Assembly: GCF_005771405.1 (NCBI RefSeq)
Contig: NZ_VAUA01000007.1
Coordinates: 1 to 64,000, forward strand
Source: Parasedimentitalea maritima
Lineage (GTDB): Bacteria > Pseudomonadota > Alphaproteobacteria > Rhodobacterales > Rhodobacteraceae
Direction: 5' to 3'
Length of the DNA: 64,000 bases
The notes beneath the pieces were generated by a model that saw only the letters and a list, made by a program, of their open reading frames with translations, was not told where the DNA came from and made no database searches. Every line of letters starts with the position of its first letter. Position 1 is the first letter of the stretch. A program made the translations under genes and the position numbers. Below, one piece after another: positions 1 through 10,264 of the stretch.

Positions 1-46
1 AAACGTCCTCAAGTAGCCCTCCGGGCGGTAGGACAACCAAAACTGT

Positions 47-1731
<1,685 letters not shown>

Positions 1732-1733
1732 GC

Positions 1734-1898
1734 TTAGGCGTCCTTGTTTGAGTTTGGAGCGCAGTTGTCGTTGGCGGCGACCAGCGAAGCAGCGAATGTC
1801 TCAGCCAGGAGGCCGACGAAGACATAGGCCTGGCCCCGCAGTGGGGTGACTTGTGCGTTTGGTGATTTGGATTGTGAATTGAGGTCGAAATTGCTCAC
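1734..1898 (-). CDS. small protein directly upstream of the recombinase
   Basis: A 54-residue reading frame starts at GTG (1896-1898), with AGGAC about eight bases upstream, and stops two bases before the recombinase ATG. The tight spacing suggests one transcript and coupled translation. The protein is short, with a hydrophobic middle (YVFVGLLAETFAASLVAAN) and polar ends. I do not recognise a family. Position next to the recombinase would suit an accessory role in recombination or regulation, but that is inference only. It is shorter than common ORF cut-offs and easy to miss. Confidence 0.5.
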   Translation of the reverse strand: MSNFDLNSQSKSPNAQVTPLRGQAYVFVGLLAETFAASLVAANDNCAPNSNKDA

Positions 1899-2081
1899 GG
1901 CATTTGTCCTGTCTCTTGGGGAAGAGAATGGTCTCTTCCCCAGTGACTGTTCATCGTGAGCAGGACGTTGTATCGTTCGTGGAAACCGAAAAACGAGTTT
2001 GATGAAAAAGTTGCGCTTAGGCGCTAATTATTTTGCAAGCCTTTGCTTTTGTTTAAAACTTAATCATCAGCCAATCAGTCC

Positions 2082-2504
2082 TTAGCGCCTAATACCGCGA
2101 TGCCAGCCCACATCTTGTTCGGCTGAGAGGAGATCGCAGACGCGGTGGGAGAGATTATGGGCGTCATTCAGATCTCGTATGATTTGATCGAGCCCTGCCG
2201 TATCGTTGTCGCTGAGCTCTATGTGTTCGAGACGTAGCAATAAAGAGGCTGCGGTGTTGCGAAACTGATCGCTCAGCAACCGGCGACGCTCGAGTACTGT
2301 TCGGAGTTTAACGAGATCAGCGAAGAGACCGCGATCGTTCTGAATACTGAGGTCTTGCAGCCCTTCCAGTGCACTGCGTGCAGCCCGCAGTCCATTGGCT
2401 GTAAGCTCTTCGAGTCTGTCAAAATCGTCGCGCGATTGTTCCGGAAAGAACAGCGCGACACGGTGGTTGTTTTGGGTCGGGACGTTCGTAGGCATTGGAA
2501 GCAT
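2082..2504 (-). CDS. hypothetical helical protein of the island
   Basis: This 140-residue protein is not recognised. It is rich in Leu, Arg, Glu and Asp, with long predicted helices such as RLEELTANGLRAARSALEGL and LERRRLLSDQFRNTAASLLLRLEHIEL, so a coiled-coil or helical bundle is likely. No signal peptide or membrane segment is seen. It lies between the recombinase unit and the PemK-like gene on the same strand. The helical style resembles small accessory proteins of mobile elements, but no function can be assigned. Confidence 0.55.
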   Translation of the reverse strand: MLPMPTNVPTQNNHRVALFFPEQSRDDFDRLEELTANGLRAARSALEGLQDLSIQNDRGLFADLVKLRTVLERRRLLSDQFRNTAASLLLRLEHIELSDNDTAGLDQIIRDLNDAHNLSHRVCDLLSAEQDVGWHRGIRR

Positions 2505-2586
2505 GATGTGTCTTTATGTGATGCAGTTCGGGACGTTCCGGCCCATCTTTTGAGGGGCCGGAGGTCATCCGAGAAATGTTTAGAGA

Positions 2587-3124
2587 TCAGGCGAGGCGCT
2601 TGCTGCGTTTGTATTCGACGGTGAATGTCGGGGGCTTCGCTTTCCTGCGCCCGTAGAGACGGCGGCGCTCTCTGTGATCCGCGGCAATGTCGGCTTCAGC
2701 CTGAAGGCGCGCGCACTTGGTTCATGCGCTGGAACTCAGGGCCGCTCAGTGAGCCAAACACAGGCGACTCTGTTGTTCTGTTGCAAACGAAGCCGTTGTG
2801 CTTCAGCGACACGCTTATCTTGCGATAGCAGATGAAGCGGGTCGGGTGATGGAGGCCCGCTGCAATCACATGCGCAGGCTTGGTGATGTCAACTCCGTAG
2901 CCTCGCGTTGTTTTGTGATCAGCCGATGTGCCAAAGGCCAGAGTGACGAAGGGCAGGGCCCCAATCTGGTGCCTGTCGATGACAAGGCAGGGACGTTTTT
3001 TTGGCTCCACGCCTGCTTCGGCATCGTCTTGAAGTGGAAATCGAAACGAAACGATGTCGCCCCAGGTCAGGTGATCTTGCCACTCTGCGGTGTGCTTCGG
3101 GTCGGGGAAATAGGTATCGAGCAT
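2587..3124 (-). pseudogene. PemK/MazF-like protein, probably frameshifted near its end
   Basis: The N-terminal half has the features of PemK/MazF-type growth inhibitors: GDIVSFRFP, then KKRPCLVI, then VTLAFGTS, the usual order of strands in that fold. The open frame stops at 2696 after 142 residues. The next frame over continues without a stop as a basic tail (LQAEADIAADHRERRR to KRSKRLA) down to 2587, as if one base had been lost near 2700. Family members are RNases in toxin-antitoxin pairs or stand-alone regulators. No antitoxin-like ORF is adjacent, so the toxin role is uncertain and the frameshift is an inference from the coding look of the tail. Confidence 0.45.
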
Positions 3125-4085
3125 GACAGCTCCTTTTTGATTACGGTGATGACGCGCAACCGGACTTCCCTCTTCTCATTTGGTTCCGGAGGGTTCGGCC
3201 CGTCTTGCGCGTCACAAAACGCGCGCAAGCAGGACCGAACTCTACGGGCACACAGGCTTCGACTGATCTTGGGTGAGTGTTGAGAGGGCATCCCTTTTGG
3301 CCCCGCGTGGGACCGCGAGCAGTAGGGGGTTGGGGAAGAGTGCGGAACGACTTCCCCGGGCGCTATGGGGTCTTGGGGCTGTGCAGAACGGCGCCCCAAG
3401 TCCGTCGGAAGACGCCAGGCGGTGAAGGGGGGGGCGAACAACCTCTTCTCGGCAGACAGCCTCCGCAGACAGCGCGGGGTTCGGGGCAGCGCCCCGGCGA
3501 ACGCAGCGCGAACACAGGGGAAGTATGCCCCGGAGTGCGCGCTGCTTAGTGAGTAAGTAAGCAACACCACAACTATGAAATTAGGGTGTGGTGAGGGTGT
3601 GGTTCGCGGCAGGTGAATGTCAGTCAACTGTCGAATGCAACAGCTACGGCCTCTGAAACAAGCCAGCAGAAGGGCGGGAGGAGCTCCATTGCAGTAGTTC
3701 ACCAAACAGCCTGAACTGCTCAAACGCGCAGCTCGCGCAAAACACGCATAAAGTCAGATCCAAGCCCTTCTACGACATTAGTGCTCGGTGAAGCATGACG
3801 CGGCATCCAGAGCACTAATAGCGGGAGCGGACCTCCGCTGCACCTCGCACTTAGGTCCGTTCTGCGGGACAAACCGGACCCATGCAGACGCGGCTATTGC
3901 TGAAGCAGCATTTCCTCGCATGTAAAGCGGCACGCATTTTGCAGTGCAGCGGATTTCACCAGAGCGGCCATTGAGAGGGTCAAAATCGGGTACTCCCAAA
4001 CCACCCTTTCGCCGCGCGCGGTTCCAACAATCAGGTTGCGGGGCAAAGCTGCCATCTAACCGATTTGGCTGAACACCCGTCAACC
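3125..4085. other. 960-base stretch with no convincing gene; repeats only
   Basis: The open frames here are low in coding character: Pro/Arg/Ser-rich, no family resemblance, no ribosome site. The stretch is G-rich on the plus strand around 3290-3500 and holds several short inverted repeats. The clearest structure is the repeat cluster at 3565-3603, described separately. The part from 3780 to 4083 may be decayed coding sequence, but I cannot identify it. Confidence 0.5.
3565..3603. repeat. inverted and direct repeat cluster, possible oriT
   Basis: CACCACA (3565-3571) and TGTGGTG (3587-3593) form an inverted repeat around 15 AT-rich bases. GGGTGTGGT occurs twice (3584-3592 and 3595-3603) with an 11-base period, one helical turn. 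Relaxase nick regions often combine an inverted repeat with such an arrangement, and this island carries a Mob/Pre-type relaxase at 13944. The link is inference; no nick consensus was matched. Confidence 0.25.
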
Positions 4086-5813
4086 CTAATCCAATTGAAA
4101 TTTCTTCATTTTATTATACAGCGTGCGAGGAGCCATACCCAGATATTGGGCTGTTGTGCCCTTGCGATAATTGTGTTGTTTTAATGCCGCTGCGATCCAC
4201 TCTCTCTCGCTGACCGGACCGGTAGGGTCTTCGGATTGGGCTGACTTTTCCTGTTCTGTATCTTGAGTTGAGGGTAGGAAGCTAACGTCCCGTGCGGTAA
4301 CACGCCCGGAAGAGTTCAGCGTCAAAACCCGCTGGATCACATTCTTTAATTCTCGGACATTTCCTGGCCAATTATGCTCAAGAAGAACCCTGAGCGCGGC
4401 GTTGGTAAATTGTACGTCGTCGCGGCGTGTGAGGCTTTGTGCGAAAAAAGCAGCAAGCTCTGCAATGTCATCTCGTCTTTCGCGCAGGGGCGGCACCGCA
4501 ATTTGAAACGCGTTTATGCGGTGGTATAGATCGCGTCGAAACACATTAGTCTCTACGAGATCATCTATGTCTCGAATGCTGGTGCTGATCAAACGGGCAT
4601 TCACCGCCCGACCTTCAAGCGCACCGATGCGCTGAACGAAGCCCGTTTCGGCGAACCTTAAGATTAAGCCCTGTAGTTCAGGGTTTAACGCTGAAACCTC
4701 TTCAAGGATGATGCTATTACCGTGCGCTGTTTCCAACGCACCGCGTGTCAAAGGGACATCTCGGCGACTAAGACCTGCTACTTGCCCCATCAACTGAACT
4801 GACCCGATTTCGTGTGAAAGGCTGGTGCAATCCACAACAACTGGATCGCGCTTTGATGTGTGATGTTGGCTGTGAATATCTGCAGCCAGCAAGCTCTTGC
4901 CTGTGCCGGTTTCGCCCGTGATCAGCACTGGCAAGTCGCTTGGCGCTATGTCTTCCACCAGTTTTCGTAATGTTTGCATCGCATGTGAACTGCCGATGAA
5001 AGCTGATGGTTGGAAGATGCCGCCTTTGTTCCCACGACCCATTTTTGAAATGACCTTGTACGATCGTGCCACTTCTTCGATTGCCTGCTCCAAAGGCAAC
5101 CGATCAATCGTTGATCCCGCGATGTAGCCATTTACTCTGCTCAGCCGTGTGACGGTCAGCGCATCTTCGGGTGACGTTATGGGGCCACCTTCGATCAAAG
5201 TTTCGACACTGGCAGGGATGCCTTCAAGCACCTGATTGGCCAAATCGGCCGCCGCCTCCAAAGTCAGGCTGGTCGAAACACCGGTGCCGCCACCTGTAAA
5301 GCCTACAACAACGCAGATACGTTCGGCACCAGCCTCAACCATCATGCGCGCTTCACGGTTTGTGCAAACATACGCCAAAGTCTTCATGCCGCGCTCAGAT
5401 GCGGCACGTATCAGTTCACATTCTTTGCCAAACCCAATCCCTTCTGCCTCCATCAATTGGCGCAGTTGTCCTTCCAGCATCGCCGCAGAAGGGAAATTAC
5501 ACACGCCCGCGAAACCAAGGTCATTTGCTTTTTCGACAATTTCTATTGGGTCAATGGCAGGGTCACGCACGTTTAGCCCCGCCAAAACTGGTGAAACACA
5601 GCGATGCAGAATTTCCTCTTCTGCTATTTCAAAGACTCATTCATTTGCCGGACGTAGTGGTAGGTATGACGCTAAGGATGAGGCCCCCCGCATCCGAAGT
5701 CTGCCCGCATTCAGGACCAGCAAGAAATCCGCCCCTGCGCGATCTACAGCAAGCGCGGTCAGGCCCGATCCAACAGCGGCACCAAAGATGAAAGGATTAT
5801 TCTGATCAGTCAT
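4086..5813 (-). pseudogene. PEP-hydrolase-domain AAA+ regulator with in-frame stop
   Basis: The reading frame runs 576 codons from ATG 5813, interrupted only by TGA at 5637-5639 (codon 59). Codons 1-265 are a PEP-hydrolase-like TIM barrel, colinear with the enzyme at 12194-13054 (SSLASY matches SLAGYM, PVLAGLNVRDPA matches [12 protein letters not shown]). Then comes an AAA+ module with Walker A GETGTGKS (codons 300-307), a Walker B-like IILEEV and an arginine-finger region FRRDLYHRI, and a C-terminal Fis-type helix-turn-helix (YRKGTTAQYLGMAPRTLYNKM). The GAFTGA loop that contacts sigma-54 is absent; the segment reads MGQVAGLSRRDVPLTRGAL. No -24/-12 promoter is seen upstream of the divergent operon. 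It probably controls that operon, sensing its metabolite with the barrel. Expression may restart at TTG 5585. Confidence 0.75.
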
Positions 5814-6457
5814 GGGGTGGCAATGAAGGTCACGGCGCCGTCAGCACCCACATCGGTTGCCTGAACAGCTTCGTTCAACCCGACGTGTTCATAAAGAAGA
5901 ATATCGACGTCGCCGACTTGATGTCGCAATTTCTCGATCAGGTCGCGCAGCGAGGCAATCAACAAATCTGGGGGCCCACCCGTGGTTTGCGGGATCAGCC
6001 CGGGGTGCAACACCAATTGCTGCAATCCCGCGCTCAACGCCGCACGCCCCTGTTCCAAGGAGCGGAAGAAGGCAAGAGATTGAAAGCCATGACGTTGTGC
6101 TCCAGCAAGCCAGGCGTATTCAAGCTCTGGTGTTGCAGGCATTGAGGCCATCATCCTCTTTGTATGACCCTGAAATAATATCGCTGAAGGCCAATTGCTT
6201 ACCCCTACATATCCATGATCAGCAAGGCGGCGGAGGAAGTTGTCAGCAGTTCCAAAGGGGTCACAGGTCAGAACGCCTGCATAGCTGCCCCCCTCAGTCG
6301 TACGGGTATCAAAAAGAGCCCTATTGTTGTCCAGTCGTGGCATCACCATAGCCAGATCCGCCTGACGACCATTTAGCCCGTGCAAAGTCGGGCAATAGAT
6401 ATGCGTTGCATGTTCGGAAATTTGATTCGGGGAGCCAGACAGTTCGAAGTGCTTCAT
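5810..6457 (-). CDS. PEP-hydrolase-like TIM-barrel protein (degenerate paralogue)
   Basis: This 215-residue protein shares the PEP-hydrolase family pattern: AGVLTCDPFGTADNFL, then HGYVGVSNWPSAIL, lines up with [16 protein letters not shown] and [14 protein letters not shown] of the enzyme at 12194. It lacks the first strand and the GGGAGTG opening, so it may bind a ligand rather than catalyse. Its stop overlaps the ATG of the regulator (ATGA, 5810-5813), so the two are coupled. ATG 6457 is preferred over TTG 6463. It is likely a co-sensor or a split-off domain of the regulator. Role inferred. Confidence 0.6.
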   Translation of the reverse strand: MKHFELSGSPNQISEHATHIYCPTLHGLNGRQADLAMVMPRLDNNRALFDTRTTEGGSYAGVLTCDPFGTADNFLRRLADHGYVGVSNWPSAILFQGHTKRMMASMPATPELEYAWLAGAQRHGFQSLAFFRSLEQGRAALSAGLQQLVLHPGLIPQTTGGPPDLLIASLRDLIEKLRHQVGDVDILLYEHVGLNEAVQATDVGADGAVTFIATP

Positions 6458-6474
6458 TTGCAAAGCATATCAGC

Positions 6475-6501
6475 AAAAATCGGCAATAGTTGCCGATTTT
6501 T
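6475..6501. promoter_or_regulatory. 12-bp perfect palindrome in the divergent promoter region
   Basis: AAAAATCGGCAA (6475-6486), TAG, then TTGCCGATTTTT (6490-6501) is a perfect inverted repeat with a 3-base centre. It lies 18 bases upstream of the ATG at 6457 and about 130 bases upstream of the permease ATG at 6630, a typical distance for an activator site of an AAA+ regulator. The same structure could also act as a hairpin terminator, because T residues follow the stem on both strands. Confidence 0.5.
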
Positions 6502-6629
6502 TGCTTTTCAAGCGATGCGTGAATTTTAACCTGTTGTTTTTAATGGAAATTTACTTTTCGTTTGATCCACCATTAACCTGTGATGCCGTTACGCATTGCT
6601 GAAAATGCTCCAAACACTGGGGAGGTTTC

Positions 6630-8240
6630 ATGACGTTCTTTCTGATCGTCACGCTAAATGGTCTGACACTCGCGGCGCTGTATTTCTTGGCCGCCAGTGG
6701 GTTCACTCTGATTTTTGGCCTGATGCGCACCGTAAATATGGCTCATGGGGCCCTGCTTTTGCTGGGTGGGTATGTCGGCTTTGAAGTGGCAAAAGCCACG
6801 GGCGTCTGGCCGCTTGGCATTCTTGGTGGTGGATTAGCAGCGGCATTTGCGGGCGCGCTCATTCAGTTTGGAATCCTTGGCAGATTTCAGGGGGATGAAT
6901 TGCGGCAGACATTGGCATCCATTGCGCTGTCGATCATCATGGCGGACCTGATGCTATGGTATTGGGGTGGTATCACCTATCAGGTGGCTTTGCCTGATGC
7001 GCTGACCGGCGGCTTTAAACTGCCGCTGTTGGGAGTTGGATATGCCGCTATCCGCTTGGTTCTCATTGTTTTTGCCGTCGTCATAGGAATTTCGCTGTGG
7101 CTTATCATCGCCAAGACTCGACTGGGTGCGATCATTCGCGCTGGTGTTGACGACCGCGAAATGCTGCGCGCGCTTGGTTTTGATGTAGCAAAAATCTTTA
7201 TCATCGTCTTTGCGCTTGGCGGATTACTTGCTGGAATGGCGGGCGTTGTTGCCGCAAGTGCACTTTCGATTGCGCCGGGGACCGACCTTCAATTCCTTCT
7301 CCCTTTCGCTCTGGTCCCACTTTTTGCCAATGATTTTTGGTTGATACAGATTTTCGGACGTGCATTGATTCTTGGTATCATTGCGCTGAGCCTGACGTTT
7401 CTTGCCGCATACCTCGGTGTTGTGTCCTTTGCCCAAGCCACAATGGCAGGCGTCGCCGGATACACCGTCGCTTATTTCGGTCCCAACACAGTAGATGTCG
7501 GACGAGAATTGCCGTTCTACGTCGTTCTACCGCTTGCTATGATTATGGCCACCCTGTCAGGCGCACTCATCGGGCTGATCGCGAGGCGCAGTCAGGGCAT
7601 CTATGCCATCATGATCACGCTGGCGGTTGGCGTGGCGTTCTTTTACTTCACGCGTCAAAATTACACCTACTTCAATGGGTGGACTGGTTTTTCAGGGATA
7701 CGTGCGCCCGAAATTTCAGGTAGGAGCCTGCGTGAACCCTTGCCGTTCTATCTGCTGATTATTTTGGTCGCCGCACTGTGTTTGACGTTCGTAAATGGGT
7801 TCATCAAATCACCACTTGGACTGACCATTCAGGCAGTGCGCGACGGGCCCAAACGGGTGTTGGCGATTGGTATCCCAACTACCCCCGTCATCGTTTCAGC
7901 TTACGCTTTTGCCGGGTTGATCGCGGGTTCCGGCGGTATTCTGAATGTCTGGTATCAGGAGCGGATTTCATCCTTCTCAGTTGGTCTGGGCCCGATTGTC
8001 GACATCCTCGTCATCGCCGTCATCGGCGGTTTAAAGCACCCGATTGGAGCGTTTATCGGTGCGCTTGCTTTCGTTCTGCTCGACACATTTGCTGTCGATT
8101 TCATTGACCGTGAGCGGTTCAACACGCTCATCGGTCTCGTACTTCTCGCCATCATCATGGGGGCCCCTGACGGTCTGCACGGACTGGCGAAATCTTGGTT
8201 GTCTCGTTTCAAAAATCGACCAATCAAAAACCAGGTGTAA
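6630..8240 (+). CDS. fused branched-chain-type ABC permease (LivH-LivM), internally deleted
   Basis: This 536-residue membrane protein combines both permeases of a branched-chain amino acid-type importer. Residues 1 to about 225 are LivH-like (AASGFTLIFGLMRTVNMAHGALLLLGGY; AGVDDREMLRALG). From about residue 228 the protein is LivM-like (LSLTFLAAYLGVVSFAQATMAGVAGYT; VIGGLKHPIGAFIGALAF). Separate LivH and LivM proteins usually total about 600 residues. The LivH half stops just where its own GG-G-S/G-A loop and last membrane segments should follow, so an in-frame deletion around 7290-7320 probably made the fusion. GGGGAGG precedes the ATG. First gene of the cargo operon. Confidence 0.85.
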   Translation: MTFFLIVTLNGLTLAALYFLAASGFTLIFGLMRTVNMAHGALLLLGGYVGFEVAKATGVWPLGILGGGLAAAFAGALIQFGILGRFQGDELRQTLASIALSIIMADLMLWYWGGITYQVALPDALTGGFKLPLLGVGYAAIRLVLIVFAVVIGISLWLIIAKTRLGAIIRAGVDDREMLRALGFDVAKIFIIVFALGGLLAGMAGVVAASALSIAPGTDLQFLLPFALVPLFANDFWLIQIFGRALILGIIALSLTFLAAYLGVVSFAQATMAGVAGYTVAYFGPNTVDVGRELPFYVVLPLAMIMATLSGALIGLIARRSQGIYAIMITLAVGVAFFYFTRQNYTYFNGWTGFSGIRAPEISGRSLREPLPFYLLIILVAALCLTFVNGFIKSPLGLTIQAVRDGPKRVLAIGIPTTPVIVSAYAFAGLIAGSGGILNVWYQERISSFSVGLGPIVDILVIAVIGGLKHPIGAFIGALAFVLLDTFAVDFIDRERFNTLIGLVLLAIIMGAPDGLHGLAKSWLSRFKNRPIKNQV

Positions 8241-8254
8241 ACAGGGAGGGAACT

Positions 8255-9502
8255 ATGTTTACCAATCTAAAGACTATTACGATGACCTCAGTATTGGCGC
8301 TTGGTGCATTTGCAGCACCGGCATCAGCAGATGATATCAAAATTGGTGTTATTTCGATCTTGGAAGGGGCATTTGCTGCTCTCGGGCAAGACGGCATTCG
8401 CGGGATCGAGCTTGCGGTTGCTGAAGCAGGAGGCGAAGTGGCGGGCAATGACATTGAAGTCATCGTCATGTCCTCTGACGCAAGCCCCGACAGCGCTGTG
8501 AACGCTGCGCGTAAATTGATCGAGCAAGATGGCGTTGACATCATCGTTGGTCCATTGTCCGGTTCAGAAGGTCTTGCATTGCGCGACCTTTCCAAATCTT
8601 TCCCTGCCATTACGTTCGTCAATGGTTCATCCGCAGCACAAGACACCACATTGCGTGACTCATCTGACAACTTCTTCCGCTTTGGAGGTGATGGTGCTCA
8701 GTGGATGGTCGGTGTTGGCAACTATGCCCATGACGATTTGGGATATGAAAAGGTTGCTGTTGTCGCCGAGGATTATTCCTTCCCATACACGCAGGTTCTT
8801 GGCTTTATGGGCGAATTCTGCGCAGCGGGTGGCACGGTTCCAGAAAAGTTCTGGACGCCAATTGGTGCGAGCGACTATTCATCAATTGTCTATTCAATTC
8901 CAGCGGACGTTGATGCCATCTTTGTTGCTCTTGGCGGTGCGGATGCCGTGAACTTTCTGACGCAATACAATCAGGCAGGTGGCGACAAGCCAATCATTGG
9001 TGGCTCAATCACAATTGACCAATCCATTTTGGACAGCGAAGGCCCGTTCAAGCAACAGTTGATTGGCGCGCCCGCAGGTACACCTACGGTCAGTGACTTT
9101 GACGGTGCTGAGTGGAAGTCGTTCTCAGCAAGCTACACTGAACAGTTCCCTGATGGCTTTTCTGCGCCATCCATTTTTGCGCACCACTACTACATGGGCG
9201 CACACGCGGCCATTCTGGCTTTGGAAGAAGTGAACGGTGATCTATCAGGCGATCAGGCAGCGTTCCGCGCGGCATTGACGGACCTTCAATTCGTCACGCC
9301 AACTGGTGGCACCATGCGACTGGACGAAAACCGCAACGGTATCGTTGATAACTTCGTCACCGAAGTGTTCGAGCGTGAAGATGGTACACTTGGCAACCGC
9401 GTTGTCAAAGTTGTGCGTGACGTCGATCAGTCTCTTGGTCAGGACCCCGCTGCCTTCTTGGCACAGGGCCCCGTCAGCCGGGACAATCCTTCGTGCCCAT
9501 AA
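8255..9502 (+). CDS. ABC transporter substrate-binding protein, Leu/Ile/Val-type
   Basis: This 415-residue periplasmic protein of the branched-chain type (type I fold) has a clear signal peptide (LALGAFAAPASA, cleavage before DDIKIG). The mature start IKIGVISILEGAFAALGQDGIRGIELAVAEAGG and the segment DGVDIIVGPLSGSEGLALRD are typical. ATG 8255 is chosen because AGGGAGGG sits just upstream; a longer frame from 8195 lacks both. The ligand cannot be read from the sequence. Relatives in this family bind amino acids, aromatic acids or amides, and the enzymes downstream point to an unusual organic substrate. Confidence 0.9.
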   Translation: MFTNLKTITMTSVLALGAFAAPASADDIKIGVISILEGAFAALGQDGIRGIELAVAEAGGEVAGNDIEVIVMSSDASPDSAVNAARKLIEQDGVDIIVGPLSGSEGLALRDLSKSFPAITFVNGSSAAQDTTLRDSSDNFFRFGGDGAQWMVGVGNYAHDDLGYEKVAVVAEDYSFPYTQVLGFMGEFCAAGGTVPEKFWTPIGASDYSSIVYSIPADVDAIFVALGGADAVNFLTQYNQAGGDKPIIGGSITIDQSILDSEGPFKQQLIGAPAGTPTVSDFDGAEWKSFSASYTEQFPDGFSAPSIFAHHYYMGAHAAILALEEVNGDLSGDQAAFRAALTDLQFVTPTGGTMRLDENRNGIVDNFVTEVFEREDGTLGNRVVKVVRDVDQSLGQDPAAFLAQGPVSRDNPSCP

Positions 9503-9528
9503 GCCACGATCATAAAACTGTCAATGCC

Positions 9529-10264
9529 ATGGAAATCCAGGGCATTGGCCGCCGCTTCGGTGGGTTTTGGGCCGTCAAGGATGTATCTTTGACAGTCCGC
9601 CCCGGCGAACGCCGCGCGGTTTTGGGGCCAAATGGGGCCGGAAAACCACCCTTTTTAATGTTTTGACGGGCGATTTGGCGGCCTCTGCGGGCTCTATCCG
9701 TATGAATGGAGCCGATGTAACCCACACGCCGATGCACAAGAGGATCAAAGGCGGACTGCGCCGCACCTATCAACACGCCCACCTATTTGACGGGCTGACA
9801 GTTCGCGAAACGCTGTTTTGGCCGTGAGCGGTGTCGCAGGCGGTTGGCAGCGGTTTTTGCCTCTGAAGCCAAACGGTAGCGCGGTTGCGAAGGCTGAAAA
9901 CCTTGCCCAAATGTCGGGTCTCAGTTCCGATTTGGATCGCGAAGTGGCCAACCTATCTCATGGTCAGCGACGCCAGCTTGAAATTGGCATGGCGCTTGCC
10001 GAAAACCCCAAGATGTTGTTGTTGGATGAACCTGCTGCAGGGTTATCTCCTAGTGAGCGGCCGCGATTGGCAGAGCTTCTGTTATCGCTTCCAAAGGATA
10101 TCACAATTGTCCTGATCGAACACGATATGGACATCGCACTTCGGACTTCAGACAGCGTATCCGTACTGCACAATGGTCGTCTATTGGCAGAAGGCTCGCC
10201 CGAGAACATCATGTCCAACGAAGCCGTGCATAATGTCTATATGGGAGGCGCACATGGGCACTGA
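9529..10264 (+). pseudogene. ABC transporter ATP-binding protein (LivG-type), two frameshifts
   Basis: Joined across three frames the gene encodes a complete LivG-type ATPase: GIGRRFGGFWAV, Walker A GPNGAGKTT, a Q-loop region RRTYQHAHLF, the signature-like NLSHGQRRQLEI, Walker B MLLLDEPAAGL and the switch histidine in IEHDMD. The first break is inside Walker A, where AAAA (9642-9645) needs one more A. The second is at TTTT (9816-9819), which needs one more T. Both are single-base losses in 4-base homopolymers, so sequencing error is as likely as decay. The start is uncertain (ATG 9529 or GTG 9493). The stop overlaps the next ATG. Confidence 0.85.

Noticed and set aside
3067-3723. Long minus-strand open frame of 218 codons
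   Set aside because: Composition is Pro/Ser/Arg/Cys-rich without any family pattern or ribosome site, it overlaps the PemK-like gene, and the G-rich DNA explains the lack of stops.
3778-4083. Minus-strand frame of 101 codons before the regulator gene
   Set aside because: No family resemblance and Ala/Arg/Pro-rich. At best decayed sequence; not supportable as a gene.
5637-5639. Selenocysteine or other recoding at the TGA in the regulator
   Set aside because: No selenocysteine insertion hairpin is seen just after the codon, the enzyme homologue has no cysteine there, and nonsense mutation or error is simpler.
6540-6629. Sigma-54 promoter before the cargo operon
   Set aside because: No GG and GC pair with 10-base spacing in a TGGCAC/TTGC-like setting was found; the nearest TTGCT near 6595-6599 lacks the upstream GG.
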